The translations under genes were made by a program, and so were the position numbers. Below, piece after piece: positions 44,900-57,115 of a DNA stretch of 64,000 nt. Source of the stretch: Petrolisthes cinctipes (taxonomy: Eukaryota; Arthropoda; Malacostraca; Decapoda; Porcellanidae); assembly GCA_033782935.1 (NCBI GenBank), contig JAWQEG010004665.1, forward strand, positions 1-64,000. The letters are read 5' to 3'. Every line of letters begins with the position of its first letter. Position 1 is the first letter of the stretch. The notes beneath the pieces are model-generated. The model searched no databases and was not told the origin of the DNA. It saw only the letters and a list, made by a program, of their open reading frames with translations.

Positions 44900-45270
44900 G
44901 TATCGTGAAAGGGTGGTGGTGGTGGTGGTGGTGGTATGGTGAAGGAAGGGGTGGTTAGTTGAATAGTGAAGGGGTGAAGGGAGTATAGTGAAGAAGGTGG
45001 TCTGTGGTAGCCTATAGTGAAGGGGGTAATAGTATGTGGTATAGTGAAGGAGGAATGGTTAGTGGTATAGTGAAGGAAGGGGGTGAAGGGAATATAGTGA
45101 AGGAGGGTGCATGGTGGGGGGTCAACGGTATAGTGAAGAAGGAGGTCAGGTGGGTATAATGAAGAAAGGGGTAAAAGGAATACAAGTGAATATAAAGGAA
45201 AATGTAGGAATGGGTGAGGAGGTTATAAGAGTATTAACCATAAGAGGGGAAGTGAAGGAGATCTGGACAC
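44900..45270. other. AGTGAAGG-rich degenerate repeat
   Basis: Tracts of GGTATAGTGAAGGAGG variants at irregular spacing, preceded by a (GGT)n run (44,915-44,935). No gene. Confidence 0.6.
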
Positions 45271-45350
45271 ACACACTCACACACACACACGTCTCTATCT
45301 ATACACACACACACACACACTCACACACACACACACACACACACACACAT
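45271..45350. repeat. (AC)n arrays
   Basis: AC-rich arrays with TC interruptions at 45,271-45,298 and 45,303-45,350. Confidence 0.9.
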
Positions 45351-45435
45351 CTTGTTTACTCAATTAAGATGAGTACCTATCTCTCTTTATTATGTAGACG
45401 TATTTACATAAGCAAATGGATGTGTGTAGCGGGTC

Positions 45436-45437
<2 letters not shown>

Positions 45438-45519
<82 letters not shown>

Positions 45520-45526
45520 CCGTGTG

Positions 45527-45603
<77 letters not shown>

Positions 45604-45636
45604 CCGTGTGTAGGAGAGAGAGAGAGAATCCGTGTG

Positions 45637-45704
<68 letters not shown>

Positions 45705-45712
45705 TCCGTGTG

Positions 45713-45752
<40 letters not shown>
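45438..45752. repeat. (TG)n-(GA)n array punctuated by ATCCGTGTGTAGG
   Basis: TG array (45,438-45,470), then GA blocks of different lengths separated by the identical spacer AATCCGTGTGTAGG at about 45,517, 45,600, 45,627 and 45,702. Only spacing and GA length vary. Confidence 0.92.
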
Positions 45753-45753
<1 letters not shown>

Positions 45754-45910
45754 CCAGAATGTTACACGGCAGACCAAACAGAACTAACATGGGTTGATAT
45801 GTTTCTAAAAGCAGTGCAGCAGCAGCAGTAGTACCAGTTGTTGTTGTTGTCGTCGTTGTCGTTGTTGCTGTTGTTGTTACAGGTCAGGGAGGTATGACGT
45901 CTGTTTATCT

Positions 45911-46108
<198 letters not shown>

Positions 46109-46339
46109 AATCACGTAGCAAGTCCCAATATCGGGTCTGCTCAACAAAAGTGCTAGCTGTAAGATTAGAAACTCTGGGCTAACTGAGGCACCTGCATTCT
46201 CCAAGTCGAGCCAAGAAACACATTGAATATCTCCCAAGTTGTATAGCCTGTGTCGTTTGTTTCGTGACTCAGTTTGAAGGGAACAGTGGCCTCCAAATCG
46301 GCGGCAATATCTTACCCCCTTAATTAGGACCGGGGCTTT

Positions 46340-46735
46340 GAGTGGAGAGGATTAGGGGTAATTGGGAGACAGGAGAAGACAGGAGGAAGAGAGAGGAGAG
46401 AAGACAAGAGAGAGAGAGAGAGAGAGAAGAAAGGAGGGGAAGCGGAGAAAATACAAGAGGGAAAGAGGAGATAAGGCAAGACAGGAGGGAGAGAGAAGAA
46501 AGGAGGAGGAAGAGAGAGGAGAGATTAAATTTCGGTAGACAGAGAGTAGTTGACAGGATTAGAGACAGCAATAATTGATAGGAAAAAAGACAGCAAATAC
46601 TGACAGGATATGAAAACAGTTGACAGGATGAGACAACATTTGACAGGGTGGGACATATTAGTTGACAGGATGAGACAGCAAATGACAGTATAAAAGATAG
46701 TAGTTGACAGGGTGTGTGAGAGAGAGATGGTGTAG
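46340..46735. repeat. Purine-rich tract then TTGACAGGAT-type degenerate repeat
   Basis: 46,340-46,520 is almost pure purine (GAGAGGAGAGAAGACAAGAG-like). 46,545-46,715 repeats a 15-25-base unit with the core GTTGACAGGATGAGACA six to seven times. Confidence 0.8.
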
Positions 46736-46739
46736 GTAA

Positions 46740-46954
46740 GTACACTCGGATACCATAGTCTCTAGCCAACCTGAGTCGAAGCCCGAAATCTGAAGCAGAT
46801 GGTTTCTGGACAACAGCCCACGCAAAACCTCCATTGGTTCGAGTTTATTGTGTGTAGCCTCGTGATGGTTTGGATGGGCTGTCGTCCAGAAACCACCTGC
46901 TTCAGATCTCGGGCTTCGACTCAGGTGGCTAGAGACTATGGTATCCGGGTGTAC
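46740..46954. repeat. Foldback element, 80-bp arms
   Basis: The left arm 46,740-46,820 (GTACACTCGGATACCATAGT ... GGACAACAGCCCA) and right arm 46,875-46,954 are reverse complements with about six differences. The 54-base loop contains GGTTCGAGTTTATTGTG. Like the 43.6-kb element it begins and ends in GTAC. Confidence 0.88.
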
Positions 46955-47044
46955 AGTCAGTATGATCGTGCCTCCTCCCACAAGGTCTCATCTGATAGTC
47001 TGATACCAACTCACTCCTACCTACCCTTGGAGTGCTATTGATTC

Positions 47045-47056
47045 TCCTTGCTGCTG

Positions 47057-47089
<33 letters not shown>

Positions 47090-48180
47090 TTATGCTGAGA
47101 CTGACATTAATTTACATCTCTCCTTCATACCATCTCCTCCCTTTCCCTCATACCATCCCCTTCCCTCACGCACCACATGTAGAGATCTCGGTGTGAGCCA
47201 AGTAGAAACTTAGCTCAATCCGGGATCTCTTCTCTCCCTCATACCACTTTCCTCCCTCATACTATTGTCCACCTTAAACCGGGATCTCTATTTCTCTCAT
47301 TCCCTCGTATCATCCCTTTCTCTCGGGAGGTAAACACCATGAGTTTTAATCAGGCACATCAGACAAAAGCTAAAGAAAAAGTAAGACCAGGAAAATCACC
47401 TGGCCAGCCACACTTTCTTAAATGTTATTGTATTCGTATGTTCTTCCTCTCCAACCCGGTCTTTTTATCCCCCCTCCCTCACACCTTAGGGCTACTTCTG
47501 GGCGGGTTTTGATTATGTAGTCTGCCATCCATATGCAATGACAGTACTTTAATATAGAACACCTTATACATAACAGCTGATAATTCACAAATGAAGTCCT
47601 TGATATATACTCGTCAATAAGAACAAGTGTTGCACGGCAACGAGCCAATCCATTACGTGTGAATATTCACAGATATTATCAGCAAGTATTTTCCCCTTTT
47701 AATCCTAATTCTGGTGTATTTTTAAAGAATCTTAATTGACTATCACGTAAAGAATACTTACACGCTTTGTATATTGCAAGCAAAGGAAAAAAAGCGGACG
47801 AATGAAAGATGTTCCACTTTCCGTAAAAGAGTATTTATTATCTGGTTTATCAGTCGTTTCATACAACATTACCTACTTTTCTATCTTCAGTTACTATATG
47901 AGATTAATATTTAATAGTTAATAATCCAGGCAACGCTTATGCAGTGAGAAATATAGAAGCTAACGATGACTGCGGAGTGCATGCAATTGCCATTCATCCA
48001 GACATTAAAAGATAATTATTATAGTGATCAGGTAAAAAGTTCCTGCTAGCTGCCATCCTGAATGCAGCATTAATCATGTCGCTGAGAATTTATGATCACT
48101 TACTATACAACACATTATCACCGTTAGATTTGATGTCGATCATAAATTAAGGATTAAAATACAACCGAGCAACTCTGCCC
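47045..48180. other. Intergenic, nothing recognised
   Basis: A (CTA)n run (47,056-47,088), CTCATACCA-rich sequence to 47,330, then AT-rich unique sequence. No gene. Confidence 0.5.
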
Positions 48181-48199
48181 GACTCAGTGTGAGAGGGAT

Positions 48200-48384
48200 C
48201 CACGTGACTCACTGGAATGCCACCTTACCCATAGGATTCTACAGCGAGAACCAATGAAAACGCTTCATTGAGAAAATAAAATGCTCTGATTGGTCACTCT
48301 TCCATGATGATGAAGTATCCTAAATAGGTGAGACGGGATAGGAGGAGAGGTAGAAGATGACAACAAGGAGGGATGACAGTCAGT
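48200..48384 (+). promoter_or_regulatory. Candidate RNA polymerase II promoter
   Basis: Within 185 bases: CACGTG E-box (48,201-48,206) overlapping TGACTCA AP-1-type site (48,205-48,211), CCAAT in AACCAATGA (48,251-48,255), an inverted CCAAT (ATTGG, 48,289-48,293) and an arthropod-type initiator TCAGT (48,380-48,384) about 90 bases downstream. A second, TATA-based start is possible from TATAAAAATA at 48,651-48,660. Each motif is common; the ordered set upstream of an ATG with donor is what makes it notable. Confidence 0.4.
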
Positions 48385-48704
48385 GCTTGCGTGAGTGTTG
48401 ATGTGTGCGGTGGTGACGTTCTGTTTTTTTTTTTTTTTTTCCGGAGTGGTGCATTTGCGTAACATCTTGATTGACGTATTCGTAGTTGATCGGCATCGGG
48501 TGTTTGAAGTAAGGCCTTGGACACGACACAGTAATAATTGTGAGATTTAGTTAACGTGAAAAGTGTGTGTGGTATTCTTAACATCCATCAACATATCATC
48601 TCGCCATGTTGGAATGATTCTCGGGCACTTGGCTTACCTGCTTCGCGTTATATAAAAATATAAAATCCTTCGTGTTGGCAAGAAATACAACTTGTCGTGT
48701 CGTC

Positions 48705-48771
48705 ATGGAGTTCTCAGCGTTATGCAGTGCTTCCTCAAGGTTGTCATCAATTGGGATTCGTCAAGATTCTG
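48705..48771 (+). CDS. Candidate first coding exon of an unidentified gene
   Basis: ATG in good context (GTCATGG) opens a 22-codon frame, MEFSALCSASSRLSSIGIRQ then DS. It runs into the consensus donor G|GTGAGT at 48,772 with one base of codon 23. The exon lies 320 bases after a TCAGT initiator and 50 after a TATA-like box. The remaining exons would lie in the next 15 kb or beyond the window; I found none. The peptide matches no family I recognise. It could be spurious. Confidence 0.35.
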
Positions 48772-51508
48772 GTGAGTAAAAGAGGAAACTGTTGAATAGA
48801 GACCCTTTGGTGGACAGACACTCGTTACCGTAGTTAGTTTGGGTAATTGGAGTTACCGTAGTTAGTTAGGATAATTGGAGTTACCGTAGTTAGGCTAATT
48901 GGAGTTACCTTAATTAATTAGGCTAATTGTAGGTACCGTAGTTAGGCTAATTGGAGTGATCGTAGTTAGGCTAATTGGAGTTACTGAAGTTAGGCAAATT
49001 GGATGTGGGAAGTATTGCCTTGAAAGCGGCACTCCCTGACGCTGTCTAGATCTTCTTTTATTGTGACACTAAATATTTTATAATTTTTTACTCGTATGTT
49101 TTTGAGACGTGGTCTTGTAAGCAGTTTGATTGACGCTGCTTCTATACAAACCTGCCCAAGTAATAGCCCATAAATACTCTATAAAAGTGTCATAAGTACA
49201 CCCATAATGTAGGCTACTTATTAGAGACTTAGCATTAAAAGGACTTAGTAATGTTATCTATGGCATAACATTTTGATTTTCATTTTAATATGAACTTCAG
49301 CTTAACATGACTTTCACTTGAGATGAATTTTCACTTAATATGAACTTCAAATATTTTCCACATAATATTATGAGCAATAACTTTTACAAGTCTAGGTGGG
49401 CTTGGTAGACAGGGTACACTACATACCAGAGATGATTAAATAATTATATTGGTAGAGTTTAAGTTGGGCAACTGAAATTGAAAACATAATATTTTCCAAC
49501 TCCTTTTTGGAAAATCCATCCCTCTTTATTTTTATATGTTGAAAAATAAGGGCGACGGTGCTTACATAGACTAGTAATGTTGGAGGTATTTTGGGGTCTC
49601 ATAGATTTTCATTGGAATTTATATGTTGTTGATTATGAGAAATATATAAAAGACAATAAATCCATGCCCAGTAACGGTGAGCATGGGCATATCGTATTTA
49701 GATTAGTTTGCTGGGATATTCTTACAGGTTAGTGGGGTAGAGTGTGATATTAGGTGAAGTAAGTACTTCATGTAGAATACATACATAATACCAAGGCCAA
49801 AGGATCCCTTGGCATTACATAATACGGTGAAATGATTCGTTACGGCAATTTACATTTGCATAGATGTGCAACCAAAGGAGTGTAATTATTACAAATAGAT
49901 ATGCATGGTGAGTGTGTGTGTACGAAGTGAAGTTTTGTAATGCGACAAACATGAAAATTGGTGAGCTGGGCTGTAGCATAACTTTCACCGGGCGGAAAGG
50001 GGAGAGCTCCATCAAGTTTCAAATCGTTGGTTGGGGTCCTGAGGGAAAAAAGGGCGGGCGGAGGGGGACTCTTGGTTGTTAACTGCAAAGCCTCTCTCGT
50101 CTAAAAAATAAGACAAAAAATAAAAAAAGGTACAGGAACCAATCCTATACACCTAAAAAATGAAGAAAAATTGGTTAGGCTCGTCTGAAAACCCAACGGG
50201 ATATCCTACACTACACAGCTTCTATCAGGCTTAGAGGGAGAGAGAGAGATTTTTTTGCAAGCGTGTGGTTCTTGTTTAGCGAAAATGTTAAATGTTGGTT
50301 GCATAATGTAGTGGTACAGGTGGTTGTAGTACCGTAGAGTTTGGTACTAGTATTATTATTAGCCTAGTGGTAGTGTTTGGATGCTAGTAGTAGTAGAAGT
50401 AGTAGCAGTTACGATATACAATGACATTTTCTCTTGAGTTTACCGAATTGTTTGAGTACAGATTCCTCCAAGCCATGCCAGGAAGTAGACTCACCCAGTA
50501 TAGAGTAGGTGCTGATCTGTGGCAAAGTTTGAAGCAACGAGAAGTGACCAATTCACTGCCATAAAATAATAGATCCTCGTAAAGGAGTCGACTGTCGTGG
50601 TCGAATTGAAGGACTAGCCTAGGCCTATGCTGATTCTTCCAAACAGTTAAAGGAAACACTGTATATTGCTAGCCTAATACATAAGAACACGAATAAACAT
50701 CTGTTTTGTAATATAGTTTGGAAAAATCAAAAGCCTTCTAATACTCTGATCAGAGATTACCCGGGTCATTATGGATCCTATACTGTATATCTTACAGGAA
50801 ATTGGAGAATATTGTTTCCACCAAAATGTGTCAAGAAATATATCGTAACATTTCAATGTAGTTGTCTGTTGCTTGGAGGGATAAGTTTGCCTTTACTTTT
50901 ATCTTTTAAGGGTAAATGCAACAGGAAGATGTGTGGCTGAGAGCTGCAGAGGGCAAAAAGCGAATTAATAATTAAAAGTCTGAGGAAAAATATAATGCTA
51001 CCGCCATTACATTGCATCATAAAAACTAATTATTCACACCTTAGGGACGCCCGGGGAAGGCGCTGAAGGTGGAAAGAGATGGGGGAAGGTTTAGAAAGAG
51101 GGAGGAAGAGGGTGTGGAACTGTGAAAAGGATAGGAGTAGAGGCATTAATGGAATGGGAGAGAAGGGAAGGTGGGAGGAGAGGATTGGTAGGCTAGTTAA
51201 GGTAGGAAGAAAGTTAAATAAAGGAGACGAAGGAGAGAGGAGAAATATGTGCATTGAGTTAGGGAGAGTGAAGAGGGTGTAAATTTATATATATATATAT
51301 GTACAGTCGGCAAAAAAAAAAAAAAGTATTGAAATCCCCCTATTGATGATTCTATCTAATTTCAATGCAAGGGTGGTTCTGTCTCTCTCTCTCTCTTGGT
51401 AACTTTAGGTCAGTGATTGGCCAAGACATTTACCTTCTGCACTCATTACCAAACACGACTGGAGACGCACTTTTTTGGAGGAAGACGTTGCCAGATAGAT
51501 TTGAAGGG

Positions 51509-51578
<70 letters not shown>

Positions 51579-51892
51579 TAAAGTAAAGTAAAATAAACTT
51601 TAGCCTAGTTGATAATTATGCTATCCTTGACCTTCAAGTTAAGCCTCTTGTTACCTGTTCTTCATAATCAATTAACCGTGGGGAGTTAATTTTTATGAGT
51701 ATCTTCTCTAGGTAGCCTATATGTTTCTGCTCGAGTGTCTATTTCTCTATTATTATGTACGGTATCTATTTATGTGGTCTTGTCTGTCAGTCTATCCATA
51801 TGTATGTAGCCTAATGAACTTTCTACATTTGTTTCTTTTTACATGTTTGTCTGTTTGAGAATATGTTTTTCTTTGGATCTGTTTGTTGACTC

Positions 51893-51931
<39 letters not shown>

Positions 51932-54240
51932 ATGCAGTAATGGCAGCTCAGCAGATGGACAGTCATAAATTCAACATCTGCAGGATTTTCAATACTTCTT
52001 ACCCGAAAGTAAACCCCTCGGATGATTAGGCTAGGTGAACTAGCCTAATGATCGAGGTTTGCTTCAATATGCTCTCCCGGACTCTTTGCAAAGTTTGACT
52101 CCTCCAGGCTATGCTACAATAGCGTACATATCCCCGATTTCATGTCATAGTTTAAAGAATTCAGTAACCCTCCATTTCGCCAATAGAAATGTACCCACAC
52201 TAAGGCAAATTGCACGATAGTTCCCCTGATGCATGGCTGGCTGGTTGGCTGGCCGTGGAAAGGAAAGGAAAGGAATGGGAGGGTTACATGATATACTGGT
52301 TGCGTTTATTTACCCTCAGTCCCCGCGGTTGTATATGTAATTTAAGAGCCATGCATGAATTTGCTCGAGAGATGGGGAGTGAGTGAACGATTTTCGCAAA
52401 TATCGTCTGAGGTACCAAAATATGTCCCAAAAATATATGAGTCAAGTTCATGTACAGTCACGAGCAAAGTTCTTGTAGTAGATGAAATTAACCGAGACAT
52501 TTGAAGGTCTCTTACGAACCATAGTTGCAGGAAATAGCAGCTATATATAGTTTTGTATAATTTTTTGGGGTCCTTTTTACATACGTGGCGACTATATACC
52601 TGAATGGTGAAGACAAGGAAGGGCTAAAAGTGAAAGATGGAGGTGGGTTGAGGAGATGAAAAAGGAAGGAATGATGTGGAGAGGATGGTCAGCTGAGTGG
52701 TGGGGAGGGACGGGGAGGAGTGGTGCTAGTGAATATATATTAGAGCCGTGTGTGTGTGTGTGTCAGATCCGCAGAGGTTGAGATTAAAAGATGGGATAGA
52801 TTAGTTTGGAAATGGAACGGGGAGGGGGAAAGGAAAGGAAGGACGTGAGGTGGTTGGCAGGGGTGAATGTGGAGGTTAGAGATGGATGGGAGGGATTGGA
52901 GGATAAAGGCTAGTTGAAGGATTGAGTGGGTTAGTTTTGGAGGATATAGAGGTGAATTAAAGAGTAGATGTGAACTGAAGGAGGATCGGAGGAGTAATGG
53001 AATGACTTGGAGGGGGTTGGATTGATTGGGAGGGATAAATGGCAGGGAGATGTGATGGTAAAGGAAATGGAGATAGGTAGGTTGGAGGGAGAATGGGGTG
53101 ACTATATAGGAGAGGTGTTGGAGCGAGTAGAAGAGATATATTGGAGGGGGATGTGATGGTAGAGGAAAGGAGGGATGGGTTGGAGGGGGAGTGAGGCGAA
53201 TAGAAGGGTTGGAATAAGAGAATTGAATTAAAGATGATGTGGATAGAGGCAAGTTGGATGAATGTTTGAGGAAGGAAATGAGTTTGGAGTGAGTGAGTTT
53301 GAGGTTAGAAGTGAGTTGATGAGATGAGATGAGTTGGACAATGTGTGTGTTTGGGGGATGATGGGGTGGTGAAGGGAAGGGGGGAGGGAAGTTAATTTAG
53401 CCCTTCCTTAATGGAGGCTTCGTGATCAATGGTCTGGTGTCAAGCCCCTTCCTTTCATTTCCCTTTCCCTCTTTCCATTTCCCTCCTTCTCTGTCCCTCC
53501 TTCCATTTCTATCTTTCCCTTTCCATCTTGACCTCTCTTCTCTTCCCGTTCTTGTTATATTTTTTCCTCGTCGTCCATTCACTCCTACATCAACTTTATA
53601 TTCTTTCCGTCCACTCATTCCCTTTCCTTCAATTCTCTTTCCTCATGTTTACAAAGGAATGTAAAGAACATTTAGACAGCAACATGCTTATATGGTCCCT
53701 GGGAAGCTGTTTGGTTTAAGGAAAAGTACAGGATAGCAAAGAGGAAAGGCTGCCTCCACCCACCTCTCCCTCTAACCAAAGCTGACCAGAAAAGAAGAGG
53801 CACCATGTAAGATTAAAACACTACCCTACTATGGAATGTTTACAGTAGAATTGTGAAGGCACATTGAGCTTTGTTTTACAACAAAATGTGTTTAATTGTT
53901 TCGACTGCTTACAATATTCCGAAATTATTACTTTTCCCTCTCATCTCCTTTCCTCATTCTCTAACCGTGTTCATGACCTTTCCTTCCGTTATTTTCCTTT
54001 CCATCCATCCCTTTCCATTTTCTTCCACTCCCTTTTCTTCTCTTCCACTCCCATCCCACTCCATTCTCTTCTCTTCCCTTTTATGTGGTTCCATCATTTT
54101 CCATCCTTTCCCTTTCCCCTATTTCTACTCTCCTCCTCCTTCATCTTTTTGCTAGTTTCCGTCCCTTTTGCTTTTCACCCTCTCCTCCTCCTACCTAATC
54201 TCCTCATGCCCTGATCAACTCTTCCTTCCCTTCCTCTCAC
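48772..54240. other. Possible first intron or intergenic DNA; no exon found
   Basis: 48,830-49,005 repeats GTTAGGCTAATTGGAGTTAC about six times. A C/G-rich island lies near 49,970-50,090. (GA)n is at 51,510-51,573 and (TG)n at 51,895-51,929. Hairpin-MITE copies are at 50,455-50,570, 50,690-50,740 and 52,090-52,190. 52,620-53,400 is G-rich with AGGGATGGG-type words and 53,440-54,240 is pyrimidine-rich. No coding exon could be supported. Confidence 0.5.
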
Positions 54241-54339
54241 CCTTCGAAGCTCCTTGTTTCTCCGTAGGCTAAGTCTGTCATTGGCTCCCTCACTCCCCCA
54301 CTCCCTGTCCCTCCCACATTTCGTCTCTCATATTTCCTC

Positions 54340-54605
54340 ATCCTTTCTCTTCCTCCTCTCCTTTCTCTTCCTCCTCCTTTCTCTTCCTCCTTTCTCTTCC
54401 TCCTCTCCTTTCTCTTCCTCCTCTCCTTTCTCTTCCTCCTCTCCTTTCTCTTCCTCCTCTCTTTTCTCTTCCTCCTCTCCTTTCTCTTCCTCCTCTCCTT
54501 TCTCTTCCTCCTCTCCTTTCTCTTCCTCCTCTCCTTTCTCTTCCTCCTCTCCTTTCTCTTCCTCCTCTCCTTTCTCTTCCTCCTCTCCTTTCTCTTCCTC
54601 CTTCT
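54340..54605. repeat. 18-bp minisatellite CTCCTTTCTCTTCCTCCT
   Basis: About 14 near-perfect copies of an 18-base pyrimidine unit. The minus strand reads as a Lys/Arg/Glu repeat (RRKRKE), the plus strand as Ser/Phe/Pro; both are artefacts of the period. Confidence 0.93.
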
Positions 54606-54819
54606 TTCACCCAAATAGACTAGGCTATAGTTAGCATAGCCTAGTACAGACAAACAGACCCACATAGACCATTAGGTATCCTATTACTGCATGAAAGTCC
54701 TATATATTCCATCGTATTCTATTCCTCTTTCTTCTACTCCTCTCAAATCTCCTCTCTTGCTCCCCTCTGCAGTCTCCCTCTGCTCGTTGCTAAGTGTAAA
54801 CGGAGTAATATTAATGATT

Positions 54820-55130
54820 TGAGGGTAGGATGTGGTTTGGTCGGCTGGTATGGTGTGGTGTGATGTGTGGTAGTTAGTGTAGTGTGGTATGGAAATTTAG
54901 TGGTGTTGTGGTATAGGTATCTAGGGGAATGATGTGGTTTGGTGTGGTCGTGTTCAATAGTGTGATGTGGTTATTATCGAGTACAGTGTGGTGTGATGAT
55001 TGCTGGGTAGTGTGATGTGGTATTCTGGCTGGTGGTATGTGGTTGTTGTTGTTAAGGAAAGTGTAGTGATGTGGTGTGGTGTGATAAGAACTGTTTGGTG
55101 TGTAGGCTATATAAGCTAGTGTGATGTGAC
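54820..55130. repeat. TGTGGTGTGATG-rich degenerate repeat
   Basis: Multiple GTGTGGTGTGATGTGG variants without fixed period. (GT)n follows at 55,180-55,202. Confidence 0.6.
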
Positions 55131-55474
55131 GAGGTAATGGAGTGTGGTATTACGTTATGAATGATGTGTTGCAGTGCCATGTGTGTGTGTGTGTGTGTGT
55201 GTGACAGTCTCGCCATAAGTGCAATAACCAGTATACTCTATATGATTCATTTATACATACAATAACCAACAATAATCCCTCTATAGGCCTACACACACAA
55301 TAAACAGTGATCCACCCAGTTGTAAGTATAATGAGGACAATAACACACGATCCTTCTCTTAGCTGTAATCCCAAAACACAGAGGCACTTCGGATACTTCC
55401 CTCGTTTGACCGGAGATTGCAAACAAAAGCTCAATTTCCGGAGATTTCCAACCCTTAGTGGAACGGTGGGCAAC

Positions 55475-55920
55475 CCCTTTAACCTGACCTGACCTAACCA
55501 AACATGACCTCATCTGACTATTATTTTCCCTTGTTTGTCTTGTGTTGAGTTGTGTTGTCTTATCTTGTACTACTTTATCTCGTGTTGTTGTGGTTGCCTT
55601 GCCTGATCGTGTATGAGAATTGGAGGCTTCTGATTCCTCCTGACTATGCCACGAAACACGCTCCCTCTTTATAGGTGGTGTTTCGTGGCAATATTTGAAG
55701 GACTCATTTACATCCAATTTTCTGACTACATCACAGGGTCCCTTAAGTTAAGTTTGACGATCTCTCTCTAGCCTGACCTGACCTGACCTAACATGACCTC
55801 ATATGACTATTATTTTCCACTTGTCTGTCTTGTGTTGAGTTGTGTTAGTCTTACCATACACTATTTTACCTTGTGATGTTGTTACTGTTGTTTTGCCTTA
55901 ACCCGTGTTTGTGTTGTGTG
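55475..55920. repeat. Duplicated about 150-bp block with CCTAAC motifs
   Basis: 55,480-55,640 and 55,768-55,915 share ACCTGACCTGACCTAACC or ..ACATGACCTCAT, TGACTATTATTTTCC, TGTCTTGTGTTGAGTTGTGT and the following block. They are separated by a hairpin-MITE copy (55,620-55,745). Confidence 0.75.
55626..55745. mobile_element. Best copy of the dispersed hairpin MITE
   Basis: TGATTCCTCCTGACTATGCC, then TGCCACGAAACAC (55,647-55,659) and its perfect inverted copy GTGTTTCGTGGCA (55,678-55,690), then ATATTTGAAGGA. Other copies, intact or decayed, are near 502, 14,161, 24,867, 27,175, 36,785, 39,070, 42,850, 46,255, 50,455, 50,690, 52,090, 56,075, 56,190, 61,165, 61,325, 61,500 and 62,155. The core pattern is GATTCCTCCAAACTATGCCA, then CGAAACAGA, a short loop, TCTGTTTTGTGGCATAGTTT and GGAGGAATCAGTAG. 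Confidence 0.8.
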
Positions 55921-56279
55921 ATCTGGCTTCCCTCCTAGCCCTACTTAACAAGATCTAACATTATCTTACCTTATTACATTTGTTATCTCTCTTTGTGTTG
56001 CGTTGTCATGTGTTACCACCTTCCCCTATCTGACCTTAAAAGATAATAATATGTTTTGGAAGAAGTGGTGAACTACTGATGCCTCCAAACTATACCAGAA
56101 AACAGATCACTTTAGTATACATGTAGATAAAGTGTTTTCATGCATTGTTCAGCGGGCTACATGGACTCCAAATTGACCCAAACAAACTACCCTCAACTAT
56201 ATCACAAAACAGACCTCTTACCGAAAACATTGAGGTCATTTGTTTCCTGGCTAAGTTTGGAGGAAGCAGTAGCCCTCCA

Positions 56280-56545
56280 ATACCAACTAGACTAATGGCC
56301 CTAAAACTAGCACCAAGCAGTGGCCCAGATTTTAAACTAGCACCAACCGTAGCCCTAAAACTAGCAGCAACAGTGACCCTAAAACTAGCAGCAACCGTAG
56401 CCTTAAAACTAGCACCATCAGTAGTCCTAAAACTAGCACCATCAGTTGTCCTAAAACTAACACCAACAGTGGTCCTAAAACTAGCACCATCAGTGGTCCT
56501 AAAACTAACACCAACAGTGGTCCTAAAACTAACACCACTGAGCAA
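56280..56545. repeat. 24-bp minisatellite CCTAAAACTAGCACCA..
   Basis: About ten copies of a 24-base unit (CCTAAAACTAGCACCAACAG plus TGGT variants). Both strands remain open; the translated octapeptide repeats are artefacts of a period divisible by three. Confidence 0.9.
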
Positions 56546-56714
56546 CCCCCTCCTCCATCCTCACTCCCACTTCCCCACTCCACAAAGTTGGCATCTGTTA
56601 CACACAAAAGCTGCCGTCGTCCCATGCATATTCAGCCTCAACTTGTCTTCCCTCGAGTAGAGCAAGCAATTCTCGGGGTGAAAGGAGGAGGGAGGTATTA
56701 TCTGCTTGTGTTTG

Positions 56715-56760
56715 GCTGGCTGGCTGGCTGGCTGGCTGGGGGGTTGTGAGAATATGTGTG

Positions 56761-56791
<31 letters not shown>

Positions 56792-57065
56792 GGGGTTGTG
56801 AGAATATGTGTGTGGCTGGCTGGCTGGTTGGGGGGTTGTGAGAATGTGTGTGTGGATGGTTGTGAGGATGTGTGGTTGTTTGGTAGGTTGTCAGGATGTG
56901 TGTTTGTATGGGTGGTTGGTTGGTTATAGTTGTGAGGATGAGAGTGTGGTTGTGTGGGTGGTTAGGCTAGTTGGGTGGTTGGTTGGTAGTGAAGAGGATT
57001 GTGTGAGTGGATGGATGGTTGGTTGGTTGGGTAATTGAATGGTTGTGCTGGCGCTTGTCTGTCTA

Positions 57066-57110
<45 letters not shown>

Positions 57111-57115
57111 GTAGT
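56715..57115. repeat. (GGCT)n, GGTTGT-rich and (CTGT)n repeats
   Basis: Two (GGCT)n blocks sharing GGGGGTTGTGAGAATATGTG, a GTGGTTGGTTGG-rich stretch, then a CTGT tetranucleotide array (57,057-57,110). Confidence 0.9.

Noticed and set aside
44465..44908. His/Thr-rich protein with 26-residue repeats; also CRISPR-like array appearance
   Set aside because: AC-rich 78-bp minisatellite with no unique spacers, in a eukaryotic setting.
54237..54665. Basic RRKRKE-repeat protein
   Set aside because: Exact 18-bp minisatellite; all frames are open.
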